IMG/VR virus record: IMGVR_UViG_3300036985_003843
Coordinates: 1-43,971 of that record
DNA: 43,971 nucleotides
Source: a virus
Direction: 5' to 3' (one strand)
The number at the start of each line of letters is the position of its first letter. Within the stretch, counting starts at the first letter, position 1. Positions 22,263 through 29,549 of the stretch are shown here, in pieces. Under the pieces are notes generated by a model. It was not told the origin of the DNA, ran no database searches, and saw only the letters and a program-made list of their open reading frames with translations. The position numbers and the translations under genes are program-made.

Positions 22263-22535
22263 TCAACCAAGTCCGAGTCGAATCTTCTCCTGTGCCTCAA
22301 ACACCACGGGAGTGTTCATCACACTTTTGTATGACTGCAAGATCAACTGGTTAATCACGTCGTAGCTCACCTGGAGTTTTTCACCAATCGCGGTGATGTT
22401 CATGCCATCCTCTTCACGGAGGCGACGAATTTCCAGTGCTACGGGCTCCAGCTGGCGCACCTCACTGCCGGGCTCAAAAGCAGGCGCAGTTTTCTTTACG
22501 CTGATGGAGCACTCAGCGGCTTTCTGGGCAGGCAT
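22263..22535 (-). CDS. HTH protein encoded against the late operon, 90 aa
   Basis: Residues 30-75 form a helical DNA-binding-like unit (EIRRLREEDGMNITAIGEKL, then QVSYDVINQLI), similar to the small HTH modules of phage regulators. The reading frame is open and balanced, and this minus frame fits the gene gap between the capsid terminator and the next plus gene. Its ATG (22535-22533) overlaps the ATG of the divergent plus gene in the tetramer CATG. Being on the opposite strand to all its late neighbours, it may act as a regulator or moron. Confidence 0.65.
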   Translation of the reverse strand: MPAQKAAECSISVKKTAPAFEPGSEVRQLEPVALEIRRLREEDGMNITAIGEKLQVSYDVINQLILQSYKSVMNTPVVFEAQEKIRLGLG

Positions 22536-22731
22536 GAAATTAGTCCGTCTTTACATATCACAGGATAACCGGGGCTGGCACGAAGACATCGCCTACTCCC
22601 GCTACCAAGAACGCCTAGCCGACCTAGAAATGGACGGCGCGAATGTCTACATGGCAAAAATCCTGCCCCCAAAACGTCGCCCGCGTCCTGACAATGTACG
22701 TACAGGCCCCACTGCTCATTTCTACGGGTGA
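22534..22731 (+). CDS. Hypothetical 65-aa protein, start overlapping a divergent gene
   Basis: Reads from ATG 22534 (MKLVRLYISQDNRGWHEDIA) to TGA 22729-22731, ending in a basic, proline-rich tail (PPKRRPRPDN). Upstream in-frame starts lie inside the minus gene and are rejected. It contains the palindrome TGTACGTACA (22695-22704). No family recognised; the start overlaps the divergent HTH gene by two bases. Confidence 0.6.
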   Translation: MKLVRLYISQDNRGWHEDIAYSRYQERLADLEMDGANVYMAKILPPKRRPRPDNVRTGPTAHFYG

Positions 22732-22785
22732 CCTACACTGGAACTAACATATACATGCTGCACGTAGCGCCGAGGCAAGACACAC

Positions 22786-23313
22786 ATGGCTCCTGTCCTC
22801 GTCGCCACTCTTGCTGGAGCCAACTCCAACTCGTATATCACGGTAGCTGACGCCAGCATCTACTTCGACAACCGGCTTGATGCCGCCGAGTGGGCCGCCG
22901 CCACTGCCGACAACAAGGCCGCCTCACTTATCACAGCAACCGGCTGGCTCGACACACTGGACTTCTACGGCGACCGCTCAGCCGCTACCCAAGCCCTGAA
23001 ATGGCCCCGCATCGACGTGACCTGCGATGGCATCGAAGCAGACGCCACCTTCATCCCCCGCGAAATCAAGGACGCCACCTGCGAAACCGCACTGGCACTA
23101 CTGCGTAACCCCACCATGTTACGCGCTGTCGTTACTGCCCCAGGCGGCTACGACGAGGTGGAACTAGGTGACCTACGTGTCAAGTACCGAGGCCAAGGCG
23201 AATCACAGTCAATGCAAACCATCACCGACGCCCTGCCCTGGCTACGCAGCTTCCTGAAGTGCTGGGCCAAAGGAATCGGCGGCCCTAACTCCGTCCGCCT
23301 GTACCGCAGCTGA
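22786..23313 (+). CDS. Head-tail adaptor (DnaT-like family), 175 aa
   Basis: The N-terminus ATLAGANSNSYITVADASIYFDNR, followed by LDAAEWAAAT and ALLRNP, is the hallmark of the family named 'putative DnaT-like ssDNA-binding protein'. In phages it sits first after the capsid and is generally taken to be the head-tail adaptor. It would bind below the portal ring. Its TGA overlaps the ATG of the next gene (TGATG). Confidence 0.78.
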   Translation: MAPVLVATLAGANSNSYITVADASIYFDNRLDAAEWAAATADNKAASLITATGWLDTLDFYGDRSAATQALKWPRIDVTCDGIEADATFIPREIKDATCETALALLRNPTMLRAVVTAPGGYDEVELGDLRVKYRGQGESQSMQTITDALPWLRSFLKCWAKGIGGPNSVRLYRS

Positions 23314-23690
23314 TGAGCCAGATCGACACCGTATTCCAACCAATACCGGCCCCCCTTCTACGTGACTGGGGCCGCGATGTCACATACATAAAAGGCGGCC
23401 CGACTGATAACTACATACCCGCAACCGGCGAAGTACGCAACACTCAAATTCGCATACCTGTACGGGTAATCATCACACAAGTAAAACCAGAAGAGTTTGA
23501 GAGTACCTACCAAAGCACCGACATCAAAGTATTACTAGGTAATACCGAGCTTGGCGCATACACCCCCAGTGTGCGCGATCAGATCGAGTACACCGATAAC
23601 GGCGTAACCCGAACAGGCCGCATAATCGACATTAAAACCTATAAAGGTGAAAGCCCCATCCTCCACACCCTCATAGTGAGGCCCCAGTAA
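23313..23690 (+). CDS. Putative head-closure (stopper) protein, 125 aa
   Basis: The protein is beta-rich (RDWGRDVTYIKGG, RIPVRVIITQV, GRIIDIKTYKGES, HTLIVRP), with the size and position of a head-closure protein, between adaptor and neck genes. The assignment rests mainly on gene order. Start and stop overlap both neighbours, so the connector genes form one coupled unit. Confidence 0.65.
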   Translation: MSQIDTVFQPIPAPLLRDWGRDVTYIKGGPTDNYIPATGEVRNTQIRIPVRVIITQVKPEEFESTYQSTDIKVLLGNTELGAYTPSVRDQIEYTDNGVTRTGRIIDIKTYKGESPILHTLIVRPQ

Positions 23691-24193
23691 TGGCTAGTCT
23701 TCGTGACTTGGAACGCGACGCATACAACTGGGCAAACAACCTCGCCCGTAGCGCCGCCAAAGAAATCATGAACGGCTTAGCCGACGCCGGACCCAACTGG
23801 AGCGGCGAATTTCAAGATAGTTGGGTAGCTGATGCCCCAGGAGCGGGAGCCGGAAGTGGTACCTACCCTTACTCACTAAACGACATTCCCAAACTACCTG
23901 CTACAAAACGTGAGGCTGCCCGCAAAACAAAATTTATCCTCTACAACTCTGCTCCTCACGCCGCTATTGCCATGGATCTGGTTGATGTTCCTGTCGGTGA
24001 CTTCAAGCAGGTAGGTTATCCTCGCGGGGAAGTGGTTGCCCGTGGTAGTCGTCCAGCTAACGGTAAAAGGGGTGAAGTTTCAGGCAGGGGCAACGCAAGT
24101 AGCACCGCACCTCTTGACTGGTATCCGCTGTTCGTACAAGGTGGCAAAATGCAGAAAGCCCTAGAACGCGGTGTCCGCCTCGCTCCACCATGA
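23690..24193 (+). CDS. Putative neck / tail-completion protein, 167 aa
   Basis: An N-terminal helix (RDLERDAYNWANNLARSAAKE) is followed by a glycine-rich domain (PNWSGEFQDSW) and LYNSAPHAAIAMDLVDV, a pattern shared by HK97 gp10-like neck proteins. It lies between the head-closure and tail-terminator genes and overlaps the next by four bases. Confidence 0.65.
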   Translation: MASLRDLERDAYNWANNLARSAAKEIMNGLADAGPNWSGEFQDSWVADAPGAGAGSGTYPYSLNDIPKLPATKREAARKTKFILYNSAPHAAIAMDLVDVPVGDFKQVGYPRGEVVARGSRPANGKRGEVSGRGNASSTAPLDWYPLFVQGGKMQKALERGVRLAPP

Positions 24194-24660
24194 TTAACTA
24201 CCAAGCTATTCGTGCCGTACTAGAGGCCCCGTTGCTTACGGCTTACAACGGACTTACCCCTGCGGTTCCGGTGTACTTCGATAACGTGATGAATGACGGC
24301 TCCGACAGTGCCAAAGAGTTTGTCGATGTCAATATTCAATTCGGCCTAACAACAGAAACAGCCCTCACGGGAAATCCCGACTATGTACGTGGAGTAGTGG
24401 TCATTCGCACGTACACCCCCAAGGGCAAAGGCCCTGCCCGCAACCAAACCCTAGTAAACATCGCCGGCACTGTTTTACAGGAGATAAATAACCAACCAAA
24501 GTCTGCTTCCGGTATCTATCTACGCACTGGATCTATCGACGGCCCTGCCTTCAGCCCCGACTTCGGCGGCACTACACCAGATCAACAATCTCGTCGTGCA
24601 TTTACGCCGTTCTTTATCTCTCGCATTTCCGCCGGATTCCAGGCTCAGGTACTTTCATAG
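24190..24660 (+). CDS. Putative tail terminator protein, 156 aa
   Basis: An N-terminal helix (YQAIRAVLEAPLLTAY), then VPVYFDN, and strands VNIQFGLT and VRGVVVIRTYTPKG, followed by a helix, fit the alpha/beta fold of DUF4128-like tail terminators. These cap the tail tube at the head end. Gene order, just before the tail-tube gene, agrees. Confidence 0.68.
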   Translation: MINYQAIRAVLEAPLLTAYNGLTPAVPVYFDNVMNDGSDSAKEFVDVNIQFGLTTETALTGNPDYVRGVVVIRTYTPKGKGPARNQTLVNIAGTVLQEINNQPKSASGIYLRTGSIDGPAFSPDFGGTTPDQQSRRAFTPFFISRISAGFQAQVLS

Positions 24661-24735
24661 TGCCTAAGCAATAGAACAGCTAACCTGTATTAAGCCGGGC
24701 AGTGCCCGCACCGTCCAACTCTTCTGGTACTACTC

Positions 24736-25482
24736 ATGTCCACCGTTCTCTCGGGCACTTCCGGCGCCCTGTACTACACGCCTGCTGGTACTTCTGTTAC
24801 CACGCTGGCCGCATCTGCTTTCCCTGCTAGTGCCTCCAACATCACTGTAGGTGCCTACCTCGGTTTCAAGGTCAACGACCCTGTGACCTTGGCCTATCCC
24901 GCAGGCGCCACAGTAACCAACGCCATTGCCGCTGGTCCGTACTTTGTGAAAACTTATGTGGCTAGTACCGGCATCATGACTATTAGTGCAACTGCCGGTG
25001 GCACTGCTGCCACAGCAACTGCACTGCCTTCCGGTTTCGGCGCCAACTTCGCCAGCATCAGCTACACCGCCCCCGTGGTTGTCGGGTCCGTACGTGAGTG
25101 GAGCTTTGAAATCACCAGGGCCGAGATTGATGTAACAACCATCGGTCAGGCAGTCGGACAGTACACTGCTTTCCGCACCTACATCCCTGGTTTCGCTGAT
25201 GGCTCCGGTTCTGCGACGGTGTACACCACTGACGACGACACCGAACTGTCTAGCCGCATGATTGAGGATGTGATCCAGCGCGAACAGAGCGGCGCCACTA
25301 TGAAGCTGTACATCGACCGTGTGGTTGCCAGTGGTACGGTGAACGATACGGCTAGCCGTTCGATCACGGTCCCTGTGATTTTGACTTCTGCCAGCCTGAC
25401 GGTTAACCCCGACGATGGCCAGAGCGTTGAAATCGCCTTCCGTCCCAGCGCTGCCCCGACCTTCGACCTCAGCAAGTCCTGA
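24736..25482 (+). CDS. Major tail (tube) protein, 248 aa
   Basis: The protein is rich in Thr, Ala, Val and Gly with a repeated beta-strand pattern. The second half (VREWSFEITRAEIDVTTIG ... AVGQYTAFRTYIPG ... RSITVPVILTSASL) matches tail-tube proteins of siphophages. The N-terminal 95 residues resemble the short FCCH-like decoration (VGAYLGFKVNDPVTLAYP). A strong terminator follows, as expected of a high-dose gene. Confidence 0.8.
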   Translation: MSTVLSGTSGALYYTPAGTSVTTLAASAFPASASNITVGAYLGFKVNDPVTLAYPAGATVTNAIAAGPYFVKTYVASTGIMTISATAGGTAATATALPSGFGANFASISYTAPVVVGSVREWSFEITRAEIDVTTIGQAVGQYTAFRTYIPGFADGSGSATVYTTDDDTELSSRMIEDVIQREQSGATMKLYIDRVVASGTVNDTASRSITVPVILTSASLTVNPDDGQSVEIAFRPSAAPTFDLSKS

Positions 25483-25511
25483 TAATAGGATCTGGTTGTC
25501 CCCGTTAAATG

Positions 25512-25536
25512 GCCCCGGTTATGCCGGGGCTTTTTT
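25512..25536 (+). terminator. Intrinsic terminator after the tail-tube gene
   Basis: GCCCCGG (25512-25518) and CCGGGGC (25524-25530) form a 7-bp stem with a five-base loop, followed by TTTTTT. It separates the abundant tube transcript from the tail chaperone and tape-measure genes. Confidence 0.92.
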
Positions 25537-25580
25537 GTTGTTACTGCGTTACACTAAACACGTCTTCTCTAGAAGTTTCC

Positions 25581-25925
25581 ATGCCTGCCGCATTAAGCGC
25601 AATAGATCGCCTGCGTAAGGCCGCCAACCTAGAACCTGCCAAAAAGATCGTCGAACTCAGTGACGGCAGCAAGTTTGAGATGTGGGTGAGCCCTCTTACC
25701 ATGGCCGAACGCGAACGCGCCCAAAAACAGGCCAAGTCCGATGACGCTGGAGCCTTTGCCCTCCAACTACTACTTACCAAAGCCTGCGACGAGGCCGGCG
25801 TCCGCATGTTCAAGGCTGCTGAAATCGACATCCTCAAGAACGAAGTCAAGGACAAAGACCTTCAGACTTTGATGCTGGCGATTCTGACCGATGATTCGGA
25901 GGAGTTGGACAACAAAAGCACTTGA
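25581..25925 (+). CDS. Tail assembly chaperone, short form (gpG-like), 114 aa
   Basis: Reads ATG 25581 (MPAALSAIDRLRKAANLEPA) to TGA 25923-25925. It has a beta-strand pair (KKIVELSDGSKFEMWVSPLT) and a helical second half (AERERAQKQAKSDDAG). Position between tail tube and tape measure and an overlap with a second frame are the marks of tail assembly chaperones, which hold the tape measure during tail assembly. Near its end, GGAGGAG (25898-25904) and AACAAAAGC could promote a +1 slip into the 25891-26109 frame. Confidence 0.78.
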   Translation: MPAALSAIDRLRKAANLEPAKKIVELSDGSKFEMWVSPLTMAERERAQKQAKSDDAGAFALQLLLTKACDEAGVRMFKAAEIDILKNEVKDKDLQTLMLAILTDDSEELDNKST

Positions 25926-26109
25926 GGCCCAACTCAAAAAAGACACCTACCTCTACATCCAGTTTTTCGTAGCCGAAAAGCTCGGGCTAACACTGTCCGA
26001 GCTACGAGGCCGAATGACGGACATGGAGCTGATCGGCTGGCACACCTACTTCAAACTCCAGGCTGACGCCGAAAAAGAAGCCTACGAAAAAGCCAAACGC
26101 CGCCGCTAA
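25891..26109 (+). CDS. Tail assembly chaperone, second frame (gpT-like extension)
   Basis: This frame lies +1 (equally -2) relative to the short chaperone. Its useful part runs from 25918 (ALEAQLKKDTYLYIQFFVAEK) through LTLSELRGRMTDMELIGW to TAA 26107-26109. No start with a good ribosome site is seen: ATG 25891 stands before, not after, the GGAGGAG. I therefore infer it is made as a fusion of about 175 residues by slipping from AAA 25914-25916 to AAA 25915-25917. Ending in KAKRRR, it resembles the T part of lambda gpGT in size and place. Confidence 0.7.
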   Translation: MIRRSWTTKALEAQLKKDTYLYIQFFVAEKLGLTLSELRGRMTDMELIGWHTYFKLQADAEKEAYEKAKRRR

Positions 26110-26122
26110 CCGGCGGCTTTTT
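26099..26122 (+). terminator. Intrinsic terminator overlapping the chaperone stop codon
   Basis: GCCGCCG (26099-26105) and CGGCGGC (26111-26117) make a perfect 7-bp stem whose loop carries the TAA of the chaperone extension, followed by TTTTT. A ribosome finishing the fusion would melt the hairpin, so read-through into the tape measure could depend on frameshifting. Confidence 0.85.
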
Positions 26123-26160
26123 AACGGGATAGACTCTGTAAAGCCAGAAACGTATAACCC

Positions 26161-29088
26161 GTGGCAAGTTACGACGCCTCTATCAATGTTCGTGTATCCG
26201 GCACGAGCATGGTTGAGGGCGTCATCAACCGCGTCCAAGAACTGGAACGCCTTGTACGGGATATAAATACAAGACCTGTAAATCTAGCTCGCCCATTTGG
26301 ACGAGGCGAGATGGCAGATCGCTTCAGTCAAGCTGCACGTGAATTAAACGGCCTAAAAAATAGTTTTATAAACAGCGAAAGAGCTGTACAGGACTTCGGA
26401 ACTACCTCGGGCCGTACAGTAGCAAATACAACACAGTTAGCCCGAGCTTTTAAGCAGATTGCCGATAATAGCGATATAGCTACAGCGCAGTTTCGTGAAT
26501 TTACTGTGGCGACGCAACAAGCCGCCGTTGCCGCTAACTCACTGGGACGCGCACGGCTTTCCACATTAGCCAATGAACTATCTTTCGGCGGTAGGCAGGG
26601 ACAAACAATAGGAGGGGGAACTTTAGTACAAGAACTTCTAGCGCAGAGAAGGCAGATTCCGAATAGTATTTCCGCACTGGAAGCATATCAGAGTGAGTTA
26701 ATTGATTTACAGCGTATAGTCCGTGCAACTAGTCCTGAGTTTAGACAATTAGAGCGAGCTGTTTACCAGTTAGATGTTGCATTGGGTCGTGCTGGGCAGT
26801 TCGGCCCCGCTGCGCCGCCTGTTCAAGGGCCCGCACTACCGCCTGGTTTTACCCCTCCCCCTGCTACCCCTCGTCCCGGAGTGGCATCAGGGGCCCGTGG
26901 TGGCCCTCGTCCCGGAAGCCTAGACTTCAACCCCAATCCTTCGGCAGAAAACCTCGCCCTTGGTGCGGGCTTCCCTCTGCTATTCGGTGGCGGACCCGCA
27001 CAGGTACTAGGTGGTTTAGCGGGTTCTGCGTTTGGCTCCGGCTTCGGCGGCCAAATCCTTGGTTCAGCAATCGCTCAGCAACTTAACGATGCTTTGTTGC
27101 GAGTTAAAGAAATCGGTGCAGCGGCTAATCAATTAAACATGGACAAATTGCGTGAAAGCACTGTCTATGTAAACGCAGAACTAGAAACATCTATACGTCT
27201 TCTAGTTGAAGCGGGTAAAACAGAAGAAGCTCGCACGATGGCTATAGAAGAAGCAGCGGCAGCACTCGCTTTAACCCCAGATGCCATGAAAGACATAAAC
27301 AACGCTACCAACGCCTTGAACGGTGAGTGGGACCAATTTGTAGGCGCAATTAGCGGTACTTTATCTATTCTTGGGGCGCCCTTTGCTGCTGCTCTAACCG
27401 GCATACTGCGTATAGTTACGATGGCGCTCACAGGATTTAATATGATAAACACATACATATTTCGCGGTGTCAAAGGTTTCGTAGACTGGCTCGCAAAACT
27501 GCTAAACATTAAAAGTATTTTAGATAAAATAGGTTCATTTTTTGGGCGCAGAAGTGAACAACAAGAAAAAGAAATAGCTGCACTGACCGCTACAAACGAC
27601 AAACTTTTACGTGAAGTTCAGACAAGGAAGCAAATACTAGACCTAGAAGCACAACGCACACTAGGCCGCACAGAAGCCGAAAAACTTATAAATGCAGAAC
27701 TCACTAAACAACAAGCTCAAATTAAAATTAAAGCAGAATACGACGAAAAAGAACTTGCAATACGTAACGAAATAGGCACTAAAAGTGCCGCACAACTAGC
27801 CCTAGCTATACGGCTAAATTCAGCAGCAGAAAACCAAGCATTAAAAGAGCAAGCAATCAAGGATTTGTTAGTTCTCCAAGGCCTGGAAATAGAAGCCAAC
27901 GCTAAAAAGTATTCACTCGCTGCTGACGCTGTACAACGCCAAATAGACGCACTGGAACGTGGTAGTCAAGTCAGGCAGTCCCAATTTGCCGTCGAGTCTG
28001 CGCTAAATGATCTGTACGGCGCTCAACTGCAACGGCAGTATGAGGTAGCTAGAACAGCCTCAGAAAGGTACAGAATTGCACTTCTACAGTTCCAGCAGCA
28101 AGTTAAAGCTGCCGTCATTGAGTACAAACTAGCTCTTGCCAATAATCAAATACTTATTGAAAAAGCTGTACTACAAACAAAACTTGTTGAACTTAAATAC
28201 AAAGAAGTTGCAGCCGAAAAAGAAATAGCCATCGCACAAGCAGGAGCAAGAGGTAATACCCCGGAGCAGATTGCGGCTATAGCAGGCTCGTACGACAAAG
28301 CGCTTGGGGTACAGAGGGAAGTTCTCCAGAGCGCCTACGATCAACAAAAAGCAACCATACAAATAGCCCGTAATCAGGATGAAGTAGCTAAAGCCGTATT
28401 CCAGACAAAACTTATACAGGCCGAAAGTACGCTTGCTCAAAAACTGACAAGCGATGAAATCGGTATGTCTAAAATAGCGGCAGATAACCTTGCATACAGT
28501 TTGCGTATATCTGCACAGGAAACATTCTTGGTTGAGCAAAAAGTTCGTGGTGTTGTAGGTGCCATAGATGTAGGCACACAGCGTACGGTTATTTTTGCCC
28601 GTGCTATGAGTAATGTGGCAGCCGCTGCTAATGACGCTGCCTATAATATAAACAGAGCTTTCCAAAATCAACTCAAACTAAATCAAGCACGAAGTGCTCA
28701 ACCAGCCTCAGCCCCAGTCAGAAGAGCTGCCGAAGGTGCGTTCTGGTCCGGCGGTTTTAGAGCTTTCGCGCAAGGCGGAATGGTAACAAAACCTACTTTG
28801 GGGTTAGTTGGTGAGGGCGGTGAATCCGAGTACATAATACCTTCGTCTAAAATGGCGGTCGCGTCCGCAAATTACCTGGCAGGCGGACGTGGCGCCGGTA
28901 TTCTGGAAGGCGGCAGTGGCGGTGGATCTGCCCCATCCATCAACATCACCACGGGCCCGGTGGTCGAGTTCAACGGCGAGCGGTATGTAACAATGCGAGA
29001 CATGGAGCGTGGCTTGCAGCAGATGGCTACGAACATCTACACTGGTTTACGTACACCAGCTGGTCGTTACGCGGTAGGTACTCGCTAA
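26161..29088 (+). CDS. Tail tape measure protein, 975 aa
   Basis: The longest gene is typical in place and make-up: helical N-terminus, a Pro/Gly-rich linker (about 215-262), hydrophobic segments at about 268-310 and 400-430, and long charged coiled coils from 450 to 850 (for example KEIAALTATNDKLLREVQTR). The C-terminus carries the common AQGGMVTKPTLGLVGEGGE motif (about 870-895). It sets tail length and probably helps DNA entry; by the usual 0.15 nm per residue the tail would be near 145 nm. The start is GTG 26161. The coiled-coil DNA is A-rich relative to the neighbours. Confidence 0.93.
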   Translation: MASYDASINVRVSGTSMVEGVINRVQELERLVRDINTRPVNLARPFGRGEMADRFSQAARELNGLKNSFINSERAVQDFGTTSGRTVANTTQLARAFKQIADNSDIATAQFREFTVATQQAAVAANSLGRARLSTLANELSFGGRQGQTIGGGTLVQELLAQRRQIPNSISALEAYQSELIDLQRIVRATSPEFRQLERAVYQLDVALGRAGQFGPAAPPVQGPALPPGFTPPPATPRPGVASGARGGPRPGSLDFNPNPSAENLALGAGFPLLFGGGPAQVLGGLAGSAFGSGFGGQILGSAIAQQLNDALLRVKEIGAAANQLNMDKLRESTVYVNAELETSIRLLVEAGKTEEARTMAIEEAAAALALTPDAMKDINNATNALNGEWDQFVGAISGTLSILGAPFAAALTGILRIVTMALTGFNMINTYIFRGVKGFVDWLAKLLNIKSILDKIGSFFGRRSEQQEKEIAALTATNDKLLREVQTRKQILDLEAQRTLGRTEAEKLINAELTKQQAQIKIKAEYDEKELAIRNEIGTKSAAQLALAIRLNSAAENQALKEQAIKDLLVLQGLEIEANAKKYSLAADAVQRQIDALERGSQVRQSQFAVESALNDLYGAQLQRQYEVARTASERYRIALLQFQQQVKAAVIEYKLALANNQILIEKAVLQTKLVELKYKEVAAEKEIAIAQAGARGNTPEQIAAIAGSYDKALGVQREVLQSAYDQQKATIQIARNQDEVAKAVFQTKLIQAESTLAQKLTSDEIGMSKIAADNLAYSLRISAQETFLVEQKVRGVVGAIDVGTQRTVIFARAMSNVAAAANDAAYNINRAFQNQLKLNQARSAQPASAPVRRAAEGAFWSGGFRAFAQGGMVTKPTLGLVGEGGESEYIIPSSKMAVASANYLAGGRGAGILEGGSGGGSAPSINITTGPVVEFNGERYVTMRDMERGLQQMATNIYTGLRTPAGRYAVGTR

Positions 29089-29549
29089 TGGCTCGCGGTC
29101 AATCCCAATACCTCCGCATCTTCTCGGGCTCCACCACCTACCAGCGGTGGCAGTCCTACTACGTCAATACCGCCGTCACCTATGGCGGTACGGTCTGGTC
29201 CTATCAAGCATTTGATGCTGATGGCATCACAGCTGGTGAAGTGCAGTCAGAATCGTCAATCTCAGTGCGGTTGCCTGCTACCACCAACGCTATCGAGGTG
29301 GCGCTGCAAGCATTGGATGAAGCCCGCCTGGTAGAACTACAGCTATATGAGTTTGACACTCTGCTAGGAAACAACACGCCGCAGCCAGGGCAGAGGTTGA
29401 TCGCTTCTTATGTCGGTGAAGTGGTTGGTGTACAGGGCAGCTTTACGTTGATTCAGATGGAGTTAGGTAGTAGCCTCTCACCAGTTGGCGCTCAGGTTCC
29501 GCCGCGCACATTCTCCACCCGGCTGATAGGAGCGCCCTGCAAGTTATGA
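29088..29549 (+). CDS. Minor tail protein (DUF1833-like), 153 aa
   Basis: The ATG overlaps the tape-measure TAA. Strands such as YQRWQSYYVNTAVTYGG, VRLPATTNAIEVALQAL and the ending FSTRLIGAPCKL match small minor tail proteins next to the tape measure. Its probable role is the distal tail or tip ring. It overlaps the following gene by four bases. Confidence 0.68.
   Translation: MARGQSQYLRIFSGSTTYQRWQSYYVNTAVTYGGTVWSYQAFDADGITAGEVQSESSISVRLPATTNAIEVALQALDEARLVELQLYEFDTLLGNNTPQPGQRLIASYVGEVVGVQGSFTLIQMELGSSLSPVGAQVPPRTFSTRLIGAPCKL

Noticed and set aside
24694-24712. Small hairpin CGGGC/GCCCG before the tail-tube gene
   Set aside because: Only five base pairs with no T tract; too weak to call.
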